Source: Dysgonomonas sp. 511
Lineage (GTDB): Bacteria > Bacteroidota > Bacteroidia > Bacteroidales > Dysgonomonadaceae
Assembly: GCF_010501105.1 (NCBI RefSeq)
Contig: NZ_QVMQ01000009.1
Span: 62,001-126,000, forward strand
DNA length: 64,000 nucleotides
Direction of reading: 5' to 3'
Positions 42,004-53,068 of the stretch are shown here, piece by piece. How positions within the stretch are numbered: position 1 is the first letter of the stretch; each line of letters starts with the position of its first letter. The notes under the pieces are model-generated. The model did no database searches and was not told where the DNA came from. It saw nothing but the letters and a program-made list of their open reading frames with translations. Made by a program: the position numbers and the translations under genes.

Positions 42004-44106
42004 TCATATCCCCGACCACCTATCCACCTGTACCATTTCGTCCTGCACGCGAAGGATATCCGTTACTGCCACTTTGGGCTCTATGCGGATAGATTTTATA
42101 GCATCCAACAACCCTTTATTATCAGCCGTGTCGGGGGCTTCTATCGCAGGTAATTCGCGCCCTGCTGCAAACTCGCGGCTAAAGGGCATCTCGTAATTAT
42201 AGGGCACGGAAGAAAAAAAGCCGCTAAGGTCTGATCGCGTAAGTGCTTTGCGCTGCGAATTGATATAGCGCACTAGTCCCAGGTTTTTGCTTGTCGATTC
42301 GCGGTTGATAACATATTCGCCGCCTTCCACTTCTATATTTGTGCCTTCTATGCGCATGCCGCCTTGCGAGTGACGTTTGCCACGGAGGAGGCCGCCGTCT
42401 TCGAGTTTAGATAACTGTTTTGTCATAATGCCAATTTGAACAGTGCCATAAGCAGCATATATTGCTGCTATAGCCTGCCCGATAAAAGGGCCTGCCGTAA
42501 GAGCTTTTGCAACACTAGCTGCTACATCGGCTGTTGCCTCCACTATTTTTTTCCCTAATTCAACCTTTTTCCTATCTCTCTCTGCTTTTTCTTTTTCTTT
42601 TTTCTTTTTTTCTTTCTCTTTTTCTATTTCCTGTTCTTTTTTCAAATTTTCCTGTTCGGCATCTTCCAATTTTTTTAATTGTTCTATTTCATAATCTGTC
42701 ATTTGTTGGCTATTATCAGCTTGTTTGTATCTTAGCATTTTGAGTTCGTCAGAATAACTTTCTCTATTTTTTGCTACTTCTGCCTGCTTTTCATCTAGCT
42801 TTTTAATTTCGCCTTCTATATCTTCTACTTTGGGAATGAATTTATCGGCAAGCCAATCTGCACCTTCATTAAATTTTTCTTTGTATTCCTTTAATTTATC
42901 CAATGATTTTTTATGTTCTTTTAGTGATTTTTCTGCAACGTTGACAAAATCTTTTATTTGTTGTGTCCTTAAACCATTCTCTTTTTGGGAGGTTTCGGTC
43001 ATTGCCTTATCAATCTTACTTATTCCGTCGGTGTAAGTAGCCATTGTTTTAGCCTTTTCAGCCTGTATCTGTTTTAGCTTGCTGGCATCATCTTTATTTG
43101 CCGCTTCTAAAGCGGCATAATGTAGGATAGCAGCATTTCGCGAGTCCTCAAGCATTTTCTTATATTCCTCTAACTGTTCTTTAGATGCTGCTATATTCTC
43201 CTTGGTCATAACAATGTCAGTAATTCCATTTCCATTTTTCTTATTTTCTGCAACCCTGTCAGTTACTTGTTTTATAGCATCATCTACAAATTTTGTTGTA
43301 GCATCCAGTTGAGTTTTAGAGTTTGCTGCCAGCTGATTATTCATATCTTCATCAATAGCCTTGATGCGCTCAGACTTTGATGATTCTAATGCTATACGTT
43401 CTTCATCGGTCTTAGCTTGTTCAATAGCAGTATCATATGTATTGCGAGCCTTTTGTCTTTCTAGCTCTGCTGCTTCCAGAATAAGAGCTTTTTGTTTTGT
43501 GTACATCTCAGTTATACTTTTCGATGTTTCTTTTACTGATGCAGTTATAGCTTCCTTGCGCTTTTCATTATTCGCCTTTACAGCATTTAAAATAGCATTG
43601 TCTGAATTTTTTATAAATTCAGCCCTATCTTTTTCAGCTTCAGTCGTATCTTTTCCTGCCGCTTTCTGGGCGATAATATAATTATCTATTCCTTTTAATT
43701 GCTCTTTTTGCCGTTTCTTTCCTTTTTCTAATATTTTTTTTTCTTCATTGTCATAATACTCATATAATTGAGACATAACCGTTTTCTTTTGTTCCAACCC
43801 TGCTATTTCAACTGATAGGTTCTTATTTTTCAAAGCATTGGTTTCCAAATCTGATTTCGCCATCTTCTCATTAAGCTGGGCGATTTTTTCCATATTCGGT
43901 AAAATATGTTTTACTGAGGCTTTTAAAAGTTTATCAACACTTTCTATACTCTTTGCTGCCGGATTAAGCACAGATTTAAAGGCATCGTTGATTTTTTTAT
44001 AATTATCGACTAATTCTTTCGATCTATCATTTACTTTATTTAAGTTTTTGTAAAGAGGCTCAAAACCAACACTTTTAACTTCAAATTTTAATTCTTTATT
44101 TGCCAT
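42004..44106 (-). CDS. Tape-measure-like coiled-coil protein (phage-derived orphan)
   Basis: The 700-residue protein is mostly charged coiled coil (Lys/Glu/Ala-rich, with runs like K-E-K-E-K-K-K-K-E-K-E-K). Near the end is a hydrophobic stretch A-L-T-A-G-P-F-I-G-Q-A-I-A-A-I-Y-A-A-Y-G and then G-K-R-H-S-Q-G-G-M and E-V-E-G-G-E-Y-V-I-N-R-E-S-T. This tail is the C-terminal pattern of tail tape measure proteins in Bacteroides phages. No capsid, tail or lysis gene adjoins it, and it has its own terminator. It may be a phage relic or a domesticated structural protein. The beginning of a second copy lies upstream (44345-44464). Confidence 0.7.
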   Translation of the reverse strand: MANKELKFEVKSVGFEPLYKNLNKVNDRSKELVDNYKKINDAFKSVLNPAAKSIESVDKLLKASVKHILPNMEKIAQLNEKMAKSDLETNALKNKNLSVEIAGLEQKKTVMSQLYEYYDNEEKKILEKGKKRQKEQLKGIDNYIIAQKAAGKDTTEAEKDRAEFIKNSDNAILNAVKANNEKRKEAITASVKETSKSITEMYTKQKALILEAAELERQKARNTYDTAIEQAKTDEERIALESSKSERIKAIDEDMNNQLAANSKTQLDATTKFVDDAIKQVTDRVAENKKNGNGITDIVMTKENIAASKEQLEEYKKMLEDSRNAAILHYAALEAANKDDASKLKQIQAEKAKTMATYTDGISKIDKAMTETSQKENGLRTQQIKDFVNVAEKSLKEHKKSLDKLKEYKEKFNEGADWLADKFIPKVEDIEGEIKKLDEKQAEVAKNRESYSDELKMLRYKQADNSQQMTDYEIEQLKKLEDAEQENLKKEQEIEKEKEKKKKEKEKAERDRKKVELGKKIVEATADVAASVAKALTAGPFIGQAIAAIYAAYGTVQIGIMTKQLSKLEDGGLLRGKRHSQGGMRIEGTNIEVEGGEYVINRESTSKNLGLVRYINSQRKALTRSDLSGFFSSVPYNYEMPFSREFAAGRELPAIEAPDTADNKGLLDAIKSIRIEPKVAVTDILRVQDEMVQVDRWSGI

Positions 44107-44184
44107 AATGTTTTTATTCTATAGATAATTTTTTTATTTTTAATTTATTCCTTACATTCGCAAAAATGTTAAAAAAGAAAAACC

Positions 44185-44379
44185 ATGAAAAAAAGATTTG
44201 TAATTATAACATTATCCTTTTCCTGCTTATTCATATTTTCAGGATGCGAAACTCTTGCCAGCTTTGGTGAAACTTTCTTAGAACCAGATAAATACGAAAA
44301 AGAAGAATATAAAGTAAAGGATAAAGAAACGGGAGAAGAAAAAATTATCGTTGTAGAGAAGAAAATAAAGAAAAATTAA
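44185..44379 (+). CDS. Small lipoprotein, hypothetical
   Basis: A 64-residue lipoprotein: signal (V-I-I-T-L-S-F-S-C-L-F-I-F-S-G-C) with a good lipobox F-S-G-C, then a highly charged tail (K-Y-E-K-E-E-Y-K-V-K-D-K-E). I know no family. Its 3' end overlaps the antisense gene remnant at 44345-44464. Confidence 0.6.
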   Translation: MKKRFVIITLSFSCLFIFSGCETLASFGETFLEPDKYEKEEYKVKDKETGEEKIIVVEKKIKKN

Positions 44380-44464
44380 AATTTATCCGTTTCCCTATCC
44401 TTTCAGTACTCTTTATACTTTGCTCTACTCCGTTTACCTTTATCGTATTTTCCTCATTTGCCAT
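44345..44464 (-). pseudogene. 5' remnant of a second tape-measure-like gene
   Basis: A 39-codon minus-strand frame opens M-A-N-E-E-N-T-I-K-V-N-G-V and soon ends. The bases around its start (TTGCCATAAT, then ATTTTATTCTATAGATAA) nearly repeat those before the 42004-44106 gene, which also starts M-A-N. This shows a duplicated gene start whose body has been lost. Confidence 0.55.
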
Positions 44465-44527
44465 AATTTTATTCTATAGATAAACTTTTGTACTTTTGAT
44501 TGACTTTAACGAATAAAATTTAACAAA

Positions 44528-45295
44528 ATGATGATGCTAAAGCGAATGACTTATTTTTTCCTTATGGCTTTAATATTAACAGGTTGTAAAAATAAACTAC
44601 AAGGAAAAGAAAAGCCTGAAGATGACTATTACCGCATTATTTTGCCTGCCAATGCGACAACAATATCAGGAGAAGTCGATTCCATATATTGTTCCCTCTA
44701 TAGCATCGATAAAAATGACCGGATGAACATAGATTGGACTTGTTCTTATCATTTTGCACCCGATCGAAATATAGTATATACAGCGAAGGAGTATGATAGT
44801 GAAGGCGATTGGGAATCGACTGCAAGCTATGTATCCGAAAATGGAAAATATATTACATCCATAATGTCTCATAGTAAAGATTTTGGAAAAGCTACTGAAT
44901 ATTATTTCGAAATTGAAAAAAACAAATTAATGGGAGTCTTAAAATATGAAGATAATCCAGACATGGGTACCGACACTACATATACAGAATATACCCGAAA
45001 TATAATGATCATAACAAACAAAAGACATAATTTAGAAAAACGGTTAACCTTCGATAACAAAGGAAATATATTAACAAGTGTATCAGCAGATGATAAAAGC
45101 TATACAACATCAAAAAGCAGGTATGATGCGAACAACTTAATTGTAGAAGAAACTTTTAAAGGAACCGGTCTTGGCATCAGTCATGAAATATATACTTACA
45201 AGACTGATGAAAAAGGTAACTGGATAGAGTGTATGATGAAAGATGATAGCAATCACAGAACCAGAATAACAAAAAGAAAGATTTTTTATAGGTAA
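44528..45295 (+). CDS. Putative lipoprotein, YD-like repeats
   Basis: A 255-residue lipoprotein with signal (Y-F-F-L-M-A-L-I-L-T-G-C-K-N) and a beta-rich body. Late in it are T-F-D-N-K-G-N-I-L, S-R-Y-D-A-N-N-L-I-V and Y-K-T-D-E-K-G-N-W, the loose YD rhythm also seen in the lipoprotein at 29861. Family unknown to me; the two may be distant paralogues. Confidence 0.65.
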   Translation: MMMLKRMTYFFLMALILTGCKNKLQGKEKPEDDYYRIILPANATTISGEVDSIYCSLYSIDKNDRMNIDWTCSYHFAPDRNIVYTAKEYDSEGDWESTASYVSENGKYITSIMSHSKDFGKATEYYFEIEKNKLMGVLKYEDNPDMGTDTTYTEYTRNIMIITNKRHNLEKRLTFDNKGNILTSVSADDKSYTTSKSRYDANNLIVEETFKGTGLGISHEIYTYKTDEKGNWIECMMKDDSNHRTRITKRKIFYR

Positions 45296-45451
45296 AAATT
45301 ATTACCAATAAAAAAGTTGACCTATAGCTATTGACCAGACAAGCCCCCCTTTCCCTTAACGAATCGTAAGTTTTCTTTGTTAAATGAAAACTGTTAATTT
45401 CCCCGCCGAATTTTTTCCTATCTTTGTTTGCTTATACAAATTTGCTCCGGC

Positions 45452-45506
45452 CTCGTATCTTGTTTGCTTGTATCTAAAGATATTGTTAACTGATAACTGT
45501 TGACTG
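45452..45506 (+). repeat. GATACAAG-type interspersed repeat, partial copy
   Basis: CTCGTATCTTGTTTGCTTG and TATCTAAAGATATTGTTAAC match the right arm of the family, followed by ACTGATAACTGTTGACTG as in the 53.07-kb copy. The left arm is absent. It lies in the leader of mutS. Confidence 0.65.
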
Positions 45507-45572
45507 AAAATGTATAAGCAATACAGTGAAATTTGAAAAATAAGTAACAATCTATCAAAATAAGAAAAAGCC

Positions 45573-48185
45573 GTGTCGAAAAAAGTAGCCGAAACCCCTT
45601 TAATGAAACAGTACTTCGAAATCAAGGGCAAGCACCCTGATGCCATACTCCTGTTTCGTGTAGGCGATTTCTACGAAACCTTCCTGCAAGATGCCATTGA
45701 TACATCCGAAATACTGGGCATCACGCTCACCCGCAGGGCAAACGGCAGTGCCCAGTCGGTCGAACTTGCAGGATTTCCCCACCATGCGCTCGATACCTAC
45801 CTGCCCAAACTGGTGCGTGCAGGCAAGAGGGTTGCCATTTGCGACCAACTCGAAGATCCCAAGCAAACCAAAACTCTGGTAAAAAGGGGCATCACCGAAC
45901 TGGTTACTCCCGGAGTATCTATCAACGACAATATACTAAACCACAAAGAAAATAATTTCCTGTGCGCAATACACTTTGCCAAAGGAGTTTGCGGCATATC
46001 GTTGCTCGATATTTCCACAGGCGAATTTCTTGTGGCCGAAGGTGCGAAGGAGTATATCGACAAGTTGCTGGCTAACTTTTCGCCCAAGGAAGTGCTGATA
46101 GAAAGAAGCAAGAAAAAGCAGTTTGAAGAATACTTCGGCCCGCGCTTCTTCGTCTTCGAACTCGAAGACTGGGTATTTACCGAAGATACCGCCCGCGACC
46201 GCCTGCTAAAACATTTCGAGACAAAGAACCTGAAAGGCTTCGGCGTGCAGCATCTCAACAATGGCGTTATAGCAGCAGGAACCATATTGCATTACCTCGA
46301 CATCACACAGCATACGCAGATAGGGCATATAACCTCGCTGTCGCGCATAGAAGAAGACAAATATGTGCGCCTCGACAAGTTTACGGTACGCAGCCTCGAA
46401 CTCATATCCACTATGAACGAGGGCGGCAAAAGCCTCTTGGATATTATAGACCGCACCGTGTCGCCTATGGGTGCGCGCATGTTGCGCCGCTGGCTTGTAT
46501 TCCCACTGAAAGATGTGAAACCCATCAACAACCGCCTGTCGGTAGTAGAGTATTTCTTCAAAGACATAGAACTCAAAAACCGGCTCGAAGAACAGCTTTC
46601 GCTGATTGGCGATCTTGAACGTATCATCTCTAAAGTGGCAGTAGGGCGTATTTCGCCCCGCGAGGTAATGCAACTAAAGGTAGCACTGAAAGCAATAGAC
46701 CCCATTCGCGAAGCCTTCCTCGCTTCCGACGAGATGAGCCTCAGGGAGATAGGCGAGAAACTGAACCCCTGCCCTGTAATCCGCGACAGGATAGAAAAAG
46801 AAGTGCAGGCCGATCCGCCTTCATTGCTCAACAGGGGCAATGTAATCAACAAAGGAGTGAACACCGAACTCGACGAGTTGAGGGAAATTGCCTATTCGGG
46901 AAAAGACTACCTGGTGAAGCTGCAACAGCGTGAGATGGACGCTACGGGCATTTCGTCACTCAAAATCAGCTTCAACAACGTGTTTGGCTACTACATAGAA
47001 GTGCGCAATACGCATAAAGATAAAGTGCCTGCCGACTGGATACGTAAGCAGACCCTTGTAAATGCCGAACGCTACATTACGCAGGAATTGAAGGAGTACG
47101 AAGAGAAGATACTGGGAGCCGAAGAGAAGATATTAGCACTGGAAACAAATATATTCAACGATCTTGTAATCAGCCTGGTAGACTATATCCCTACCATACA
47201 GTTGAATGCAAACCTGATAGCGCAGGTAGACTGCCTGCTGTCGTATGCCAAAATAGCAAAAGAGAACAAGTATATCCGCCCCGAAATCAACGACACCGAT
47301 GTGCTGAATATCAAGGCCGGACGGCATCCTGTAATCGAAAAGCAACTGCCTCCGGGCGAACAGTATATAACCAATGATGTATATCTTGACAGCGATTCGC
47401 AACAGATAATTATGATTACCGGGCCTAATATGGCGGGTAAGTCCGCATTGCTCCGCCAAACGGCACTTATCACCCTGATGGCTCAGGCAGGCTGTTTTGT
47501 ACCGGCCGAAGCTGCACAGATAGGGCTGGTAGACAAGATATTCACCCGTGTAGGGGCTTCCGACAATATATCGCTGGGCGAATCTACCTTTATGGTGGAA
47601 ATGAACGAGGCTGCCGATATACTCAACAACCTATCGCCCAAAAGCCTTGTACTCTTCGACGAGCTGGGACGCGGCACAAGTACCTACGATGGCATCTCCA
47701 TAGCATGGGCAATAGTAGAATACATACACGAACATCCGAAGGCGAATGCCAAAACGCTGTTTGCCACCCACTACCACGAACTGAATGAGATGGAGAAATC
47801 CTTCAAACGGATAAAGAATTACAACGTTTCGGTAAAAGAAGTAGACAATAAGGTGATCTTCCTGCGCAAGCTTGTAAAAGGCGGTAGCGAACACAGCTTC
47901 GGTATCCACGTAGCCAAGATGGCAGGTATGCCGCAGAGCATTGTCAAGCGTGCGAATAGCATACTTAAGCAACTGGAATCGGACAATCGCAAACAGGGAA
48001 TCGCGAAGCCTATAACTGATATACAAGAGAATAGGGAAGGATATCAACTAAACTTCTTCCAGTTGGACGACCCGGTGCTCAGTCAGGTGCGCGACGAAAT
48101 AAAATCGCTGGATATCGACAATCTTACTCCTATGGAGGCTTTGAATAAGTTGAACGAGATAAAGAAGATTGTTAAGGGGAAATAA
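45573..48185 (+). CDS. mutS: DNA mismatch repair protein MutS
   Basis: MutS finds mismatches and starts repair with MutL. The 870-residue protein has the mismatch-binding motif G-D-F-Y-E-T-F near residue 31, the connector and clamp domains, and the ATPase core with Walker A G-P-N-M-A-G-K-S, then [27 protein letters not shown] and a C-terminal helix-turn-helix. The start is a GTG at 45573, which gives [11 protein letters not shown]; an ATG ten codons on is possible. Type MutS1 by domain order. Confidence 0.96.
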   Translation: MSKKVAETPLMKQYFEIKGKHPDAILLFRVGDFYETFLQDAIDTSEILGITLTRRANGSAQSVELAGFPHHALDTYLPKLVRAGKRVAICDQLEDPKQTKTLVKRGITELVTPGVSINDNILNHKENNFLCAIHFAKGVCGISLLDISTGEFLVAEGAKEYIDKLLANFSPKEVLIERSKKKQFEEYFGPRFFVFELEDWVFTEDTARDRLLKHFETKNLKGFGVQHLNNGVIAAGTILHYLDITQHTQIGHITSLSRIEEDKYVRLDKFTVRSLELISTMNEGGKSLLDIIDRTVSPMGARMLRRWLVFPLKDVKPINNRLSVVEYFFKDIELKNRLEEQLSLIGDLERIISKVAVGRISPREVMQLKVALKAIDPIREAFLASDEMSLREIGEKLNPCPVIRDRIEKEVQADPPSLLNRGNVINKGVNTELDELREIAYSGKDYLVKLQQREMDATGISSLKISFNNVFGYYIEVRNTHKDKVPADWIRKQTLVNAERYITQELKEYEEKILGAEEKILALETNIFNDLVISLVDYIPTIQLNANLIAQVDCLLSYAKIAKENKYIRPEINDTDVLNIKAGRHPVIEKQLPPGEQYITNDVYLDSDSQQIIMITGPNMAGKSALLRQTALITLMAQAGCFVPAEAAQIGLVDKIFTRVGASDNISLGESTFMVEMNEAADILNNLSPKSLVLFDELGRGTSTYDGISIAWAIVEYIHEHPKANAKTLFATHYHELNEMEKSFKRIKNYNVSVKEVDNKVIFLRKLVKGGSEHSFGIHVAKMAGMPQSIVKRANSILKQLESDNRKQGIAKPITDIQENREGYQLNFFQLDDPVLSQVRDEIKSLDIDNLTPMEALNKLNEIKKIVKGK

Positions 48186-48228
48186 GACATATTTAAATAA
48201 GGAAGTTTTCATAAATTACAAACGGAAC

Positions 48229-48858
48229 ATGAATGAGATACAAATACCCCAAACTTACGACATGGACATACGTTATTGGACAGATGGGGCAAACATTTTC
48301 TATGCTGGACCAGATTTTATAATTAAAAAAGCCGATATCAAATCATTCACACTCTATACAGGTTGGTTTGCTAAAGACAAGAATCGATGCTATTTTGAAG
48401 GCTCTGCTTTTAAAAAAGCTGATCCCGAAACCTTCGAAGTCCTCAACTGGGCTTTTGCCAAAGACAGGAATCATGTATATACCAACAGAGGAATATTAAA
48501 AGATGCAGACCCTAACACTTTTGAGGTATTGGATGATGGCTATTTAAGGTATGTATGGATTGCACCTACCGGATTTGGTAGAGACAAAAATCATATTTTT
48601 CATTATGCTTATGGTGGCAAAACGCAGATTTTGAAAGATGCGGATTTTGATTCTTTTGTTGTCGTTGACCATGACTTTGGTAAAGATAAAAATTCTGTAT
48701 TTTGGAATGGGAGGAAGTTGAAAAATGCAAATCCGGCTACATGGATAAATGTTGATATTTTTAGTACTGATGGCGAAAACTTTTATGCAGGGAGCGATTT
48801 ACTCAAAGGGGCAGAAGTGAATAAAGCCAGAACTGAAATAGAAAAAAATAGAAAATAG
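48229..48858 (+). CDS. DKNYY-family repeat protein
   Basis: The 209-residue protein has at least five repeats with F-A-K-D-K-N-R-C-Y-F, F-A-K-D-R-N-H-V-Y, F-G-R-D-K-N-H-I-F and F-G-K-D-K-N-S-V-F, each followed by a K-x-A-D-P-x-T-F-E-V-L phrase. This is the DKNYY family, repeat proteins of unknown function common in Bacteroidetes. I start it at the ATG at 48229, after the mutS stop, not at 48169 inside mutS. No signal peptide is seen, so it may be cytoplasmic. Confidence 0.82.
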   Translation: MNEIQIPQTYDMDIRYWTDGANIFYAGPDFIIKKADIKSFTLYTGWFAKDKNRCYFEGSAFKKADPETFEVLNWAFAKDRNHVYTNRGILKDADPNTFEVLDDGYLRYVWIAPTGFGRDKNHIFHYAYGGKTQILKDADFDSFVVVDHDFGKDKNSVFWNGRKLKNANPATWINVDIFSTDGENFYAGSDLLKGAEVNKARTEIEKNRK

Positions 48859-48950
48859 AATAATTGAAATACAATTAAAATTAAAGGTTGGCAAATTCTG
48901 AATTACAAACTATTCACTAAACCAGACAAAACTTTAAGGAGAGTAATTTT

Positions 48951-50183
48951 ATGAAAAAGATTTTAGCCTTATTTGCGAGCTTTGCAATAATGGCATTCTA
49001 TTCTTGTGGAGGCGACGATAACGATAACAACGAAGTACCCGAAGAGCCTGCTAAATTTGAACTTGCAGATATTAACCATATTATCACTTATGGACAATCG
49101 CTAGGCGAGGGTTCGCACAGCAGTCCCGTTTTAACGACAAGTCCTTTTGCTGATAATGCATTGATGTTTAATCATGGCATAAAGACCCATTATGGTTTAA
49201 ATCCCATGTATCGTTTTTTCGTACCTCATATAGAACAGCTTAACGAAGAAAACGGGGAGACTCCTGCTGCCGGTACAGCTCAAAAATTCATCATAGACTA
49301 TAAGCCCGGAGAAGCTTACATTTTATCATCGTGTTGTGCAAAAGGGTCAACAACTATCGCTCAGTTGTCTAAGGGTTCCGAATGGTATAATAATATGTTG
49401 GCTGATGTGACAAATGCAAAGAGGCTGGCAGATGAGCAGGGTAAATCATACAAGCTTTTGGCTGTTACATGGTCTCAGGGAGAATATGATTATGGTAATG
49501 GTATTGAGTATTACAAAACAAAATTAAAGCAACTGAGAGCCGATTTAATTGCCGATGTTGAAGTCATAACAGGAGAGGACTATTCTAAATTGCCATTTAT
49601 TACTTACCAGGTTTCGTCATCTTATTCGGCAGGTAAGTCTTATCCGGATATAGGGCTTGCTCTGTACGAACTTGGTATTGAAGCCGGCAATGGTTTTTAT
49701 ATGGCAACGCCTATCTATCATATGCAATATTTTGACAAGTGGCATCTGGTGAATGTAAGTTCTAAGTTGTTGGGTGCTTATTATGGACATGTCCTGAGCG
49801 AGATCTTATCAGGAAATGAATGGGAGCCGCTGCGACCGGTTTCTCATACGGTAAGTGGAGATAATATCCTGCTTGTTTTTAATAAGGGAGGCTTGGCATT
49901 CAGCAAACCAGATTATCTGACGGAAAATATACCAAATCATGGATTTTCTGTAAAGAACAGCGAAGGAAAAGAACTAATAAAGTTTGTTATTATAGTATCT
50001 GACAATACCATCAAGATAGAATGTGTGGATACGCCAAGGGATGTGACCGTGACATACGGATTTTCTAATACTAATAACCGGAATGCCGGGGAACTGCATG
50101 ACAGTAGTAGTGTGAAAATGAAAATTGGCGGGACTACTTTCAGTATGTATAACTGGTGCTCCATCTTCGAGTATAAGTTGTAG
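48951..50183 (+). CDS. SGNH-like carbohydrate esterase lipoprotein
   Basis: A 410-residue lipoprotein (signal ending F-Y-S-C-G-G-D-D-N) with an SGNH/sialate-O-acetylesterase-like fold: block I I-T-Y-G-Q-S-L-G-E-G-S with the Ser nucleophile, W-S-Q-G-E-Y-D for block III, and D-K-W-H-L-V-N holding the catalytic Asp and His. A C-terminal beta-sandwich follows (about residues 290-410). Such proteins deacetylate polysaccharides or glycans outside the cell. Substrate unknown; no glycan-utilisation genes adjoin it. Confidence 0.82.
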   Translation: MKKILALFASFAIMAFYSCGGDDNDNNEVPEEPAKFELADINHIITYGQSLGEGSHSSPVLTTSPFADNALMFNHGIKTHYGLNPMYRFFVPHIEQLNEENGETPAAGTAQKFIIDYKPGEAYILSSCCAKGSTTIAQLSKGSEWYNNMLADVTNAKRLADEQGKSYKLLAVTWSQGEYDYGNGIEYYKTKLKQLRADLIADVEVITGEDYSKLPFITYQVSSSYSAGKSYPDIGLALYELGIEAGNGFYMATPIYHMQYFDKWHLVNVSSKLLGAYYGHVLSEILSGNEWEPLRPVSHTVSGDNILLVFNKGGLAFSKPDYLTENIPNHGFSVKNSEGKELIKFVIIVSDNTIKIECVDTPRDVTVTYGFSNTNNRNAGELHDSSSVKMKIGGTTFSMYNWCSIFEYKL

Positions 50184-50254
50184 CCCGTTTATGCTGTAAT
50201 ATCGCTGTTTTATCGGCTATACATATTGGAGCATTTTTATCAAATTCAACACAA

Positions 50255-50291
50255 AAAAGAAAGGTGTCCTTTATTACTTTTAGGACACCTT
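50255..50291 (-). terminator. Terminator after valS
   Basis: Stem AAGGTGTCCT (50261-50270) / AGGACACCTT (50282-50291) with an 11-nt loop. On the minus strand it runs into TTTCTTTTTTG. The stem word is shared with the galE terminator at 1.9 kb. Confidence 0.85.
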
Positions 50292-50307
50292 CTTGCTTTA
50301 TATAGAT

Positions 50308-52938
50308 CTACTTGCTCAGATTAGCTATACTCTCCTTTATAGTCTTTATCTTGCTTTCGGCATCCGCTTGTTTCTTGCGTTCGTTTTCTACGATCTCAGG
50401 CTTGGCATTGGCCACAAACTTCTCGTTGCTTAGCTTCTTCGCTACCGATTTTAAGAAGCCTTCGAGGTAGATAAGTTCTTCGTTGAGCTTCTTCAATTCT
50501 GCCTCAATATCAATGTTATTGCCCAATGGAACGGAGAACTCGGTTGTACCTACAAGAAACGAAGCTGCTGTCGCATCCTTTTCGCTCACGGATTTAATCT
50601 CCGATAGGTTTGCCATCTTGGCAATGACGCTATCGAATGCATTGTTGTATTCACCGATAACATCGAGCCCTAGCTGCTCCTTGTTAGGAATATTCTTTTG
50701 CAGGCGTATTGTGCGTACTCCGGCAATAGTCTCTTTCACTTTCTCGAAGGCATCGAGCAAACTGCTATCAAATGTTATATCTTTTGGCATTGCCGATATC
50801 ATAATGCTTTCACCGTCTTTCCTTTCGGTCAGTGCCTGCCATAGTTCTTCGGTGATGAACGGCATAAACGGATGAAGCAAACGAAGCAACGAATCGAAGA
50901 AGCCAAGTGTAGCTTCGTAGGTTTTCCTGTCTATCGGCTGTTGGTAAGCAGGTTTCACCATCTCAAGATACCACGACGAAAACTCGTCCCAGAAAAGCTT
51001 ATATACTGCCATCAGGGCTTCCGACAGACGGTATTTGCCAAACAAGTCGTCCATTTCACCGAGTGTCTTAGCCAATACGTTTTCGAACCAGTCGATAGCT
51101 ATCTTTGCCGATTCGGGTTGCGCTATACTGTCGCTTACTTCCCAGCCTTTCACCAAGCGGAAAGCATTCCATATCTTGTTATTGAAATTACGTCCCTGTT
51201 CGCAAAGCCCTTCGTCGAATGGCAAGTCGTTTCCGGCAGGCGAAGTCAACAGCATACCCATACGCACGCCGTCTGCACCATATTTCTCCATCAGTTCGAT
51301 AGGGTCGGGCGAGTTGCCGAGCGATTTCGACATCTTGCGTCCCTGCTTGTCGCGTACAATACCTGTGAAATATACATTGTGGAAACAAGCCTCGCCACGG
51401 TATTCATATCCCGCCATAATCATGCGCGCCACCCAGAAGAATATGATTTCAGGGGCAGTCACCAGGTCGTTGGTAGGATAGTAATAGCTGATATCTTCGT
51501 TGTCTGGGTTATTGATGCCATCGAAAACAGAGATAGGCCATAGCCACGATGAAAACCATGTGTCGAGGCAATCTTCATCCTGACGGAGATCTTCCATCTT
51601 GAGATTGGGATTTATCTTATGTGCTTCTTCCAATGCTTTCTCAGGCGTTTCACCTACTACAAATCCACCTTCCGGCAGATAATATGCAGGTATTTGATGT
51701 CCCCACCATAGCTGGCGGCTGATATTCCAGTCCTTGATATTTTCCATCCAGTGACGGTACATGTTTTTGAACTTGGCAGGATGGAACTTTATAGTATCGC
51801 TTTCTACTGCATCGAGCGCAGGCTTTGCCAGATTCTCCATTTTGAGGAACCATTGCATCGACAGTTTCGGCTCGATAGGTACATGTGTACGCTCCGAATA
51901 ACCTACACTGTTGGTATAAGCTTCTACTTTTTCGAGCAATCCCAGTTCATCGAGGTCTTTCTCTATCTTCTTACGCACTTCGAAACGATCCATTCCTGCA
52001 TATTGCAGTCCATGCTCGTTGAGTGTGCCATCGTCGTTGAGTATATCAATTCCTTCGAGGTTGTGCTTCTGCCCCAGCATATAGTCGTTTACATCGTGGG
52101 CAGGGGTCACTTTCAGGAATCCCGTACCAAATTCCATATCCACATATTCGTCTTCTATGATAGGCACTACGCGGTTGGCGATAGGCACTATCACCTTCTT
52201 GCCTTTCATATGAGCTGTTTTCGGATCGTTAGGATTGATACATACGGCTATATCGCCAAAGATGGTTTCGGGTCGGGTAGTGGCAACTACAATGTATGTA
52301 CTCCCCCCTTGGGGGGTCGGGGGGGCTATTTCATACCTTACATAATACAGCTTTCCGTGTTCTTCCTTATGGATAACCTCTTCGTCCGATACTGCGGTCT
52401 TTGCAGCAGGATCCCAATTGACCATACGGATGCCGCGATAGATAAGCCCCTTGTTGTATAAATCGACAAAAACCTTGATAACGCTTTCGGAACGCTTCTC
52501 GTCCATCGTGAAACAGGTACGATCCCAGTCGCACGAAGCACCTAGTTTTTTTAGCTGTTCGAGGATGATGCCGCCATGCTTGTGAGTCCAGTCCCAAGCA
52601 TGCTTGAGAAACTCCTCGCGGGTAAGGTCGTTCTTGTTGATACCTTCGGAAGCAAGCTTTGCCACAACTTTTGCTTCGGTGGCGATAGAAGCGTGGTCGG
52701 TGCCGGGAACCCAGCAGGCATTCTTGCCTTGCATACGGGCGCGGCGTACAAGTATATCCTGTATAGTGTTGTTGAGCATATGTCCCATGTGCAGGACGCC
52801 GGTGACGTTTGGCGGCGGGATCACGATTGTATAAGGTTCGCGACTATCGGGCTCGGAGTGAAAGAATTTCTTTTCGAGCCAGTATTTGTACCATTTGTCC
52901 TCTACTTCGGCAGGATTGTACTTACTTGCAATTTCCAT
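50308..52938 (-). CDS. valS: Valyl-tRNA synthetase
   Basis: ValS charges tRNA-Val and edits mischarged threonine. The 876-residue class I synthetase has [12 protein letters not shown] (HIGH-type) near residue 40, the editing CP1 domain with [20 protein letters not shown], an anticodon-binding domain and a C-terminal coiled coil ([15 protein letters not shown]). All domains are complete and the length is normal. Confidence 0.97.
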   Translation of the reverse strand: MEIASKYNPAEVEDKWYKYWLEKKFFHSEPDSREPYTIVIPPPNVTGVLHMGHMLNNTIQDILVRRARMQGKNACWVPGTDHASIATEAKVVAKLASEGINKNDLTREEFLKHAWDWTHKHGGIILEQLKKLGASCDWDRTCFTMDEKRSESVIKVFVDLYNKGLIYRGIRMVNWDPAAKTAVSDEEVIHKEEHGKLYYVRYEIAPPTPQGGSTYIVVATTRPETIFGDIAVCINPNDPKTAHMKGKKVIVPIANRVVPIIEDEYVDMEFGTGFLKVTPAHDVNDYMLGQKHNLEGIDILNDDGTLNEHGLQYAGMDRFEVRKKIEKDLDELGLLEKVEAYTNSVGYSERTHVPIEPKLSMQWFLKMENLAKPALDAVESDTIKFHPAKFKNMYRHWMENIKDWNISRQLWWGHQIPAYYLPEGGFVVGETPEKALEEAHKINPNLKMEDLRQDEDCLDTWFSSWLWPISVFDGINNPDNEDISYYYPTNDLVTAPEIIFFWVARMIMAGYEYRGEACFHNVYFTGIVRDKQGRKMSKSLGNSPDPIELMEKYGADGVRMGMLLTSPAGNDLPFDEGLCEQGRNFNNKIWNAFRLVKGWEVSDSIAQPESAKIAIDWFENVLAKTLGEMDDLFGKYRLSEALMAVYKLFWDEFSSWYLEMVKPAYQQPIDRKTYEATLGFFDSLLRLLHPFMPFITEELWQALTERKDGESIMISAMPKDITFDSSLLDAFEKVKETIAGVRTIRLQKNIPNKEQLGLDVIGEYNNAFDSVIAKMANLSEIKSVSEKDATAASFLVGTTEFSVPLGNNIDIEAELKKLNEELIYLEGFLKSVAKKLSNEKFVANAKPEIVENERKKQADAESKIKTIKESIANLSK

Positions 52939-52968
52939 ATTAATAGTTCATTATCGTTTTTGAGGGAA

Positions 52969-52976
52969 CAAAAATA
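52969..52976 (-). promoter_or_regulatory. Bacteroidetes -7 box upstream of valS
   Basis: CAAAAATA here reads TATTTTTG on the coding strand, 30 bp before the valS start, a TAnnTTTG match. No -33 partner is at the right distance. Confidence 0.45.
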
Positions 52977-53068
52977 CGAAATAGTTTTCTATTTGCTCCT
53001 GTTTATTAATACGCTCGTGCAAAATTCTATTGTATAGCCAGGCTATTTAGTTAAAAAGTAACTCTTTT

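Noticed and set aside
42004-44106. Intact prophage
   Set aside because: No integrase, terminase, capsid, portal or lysis gene on either side.
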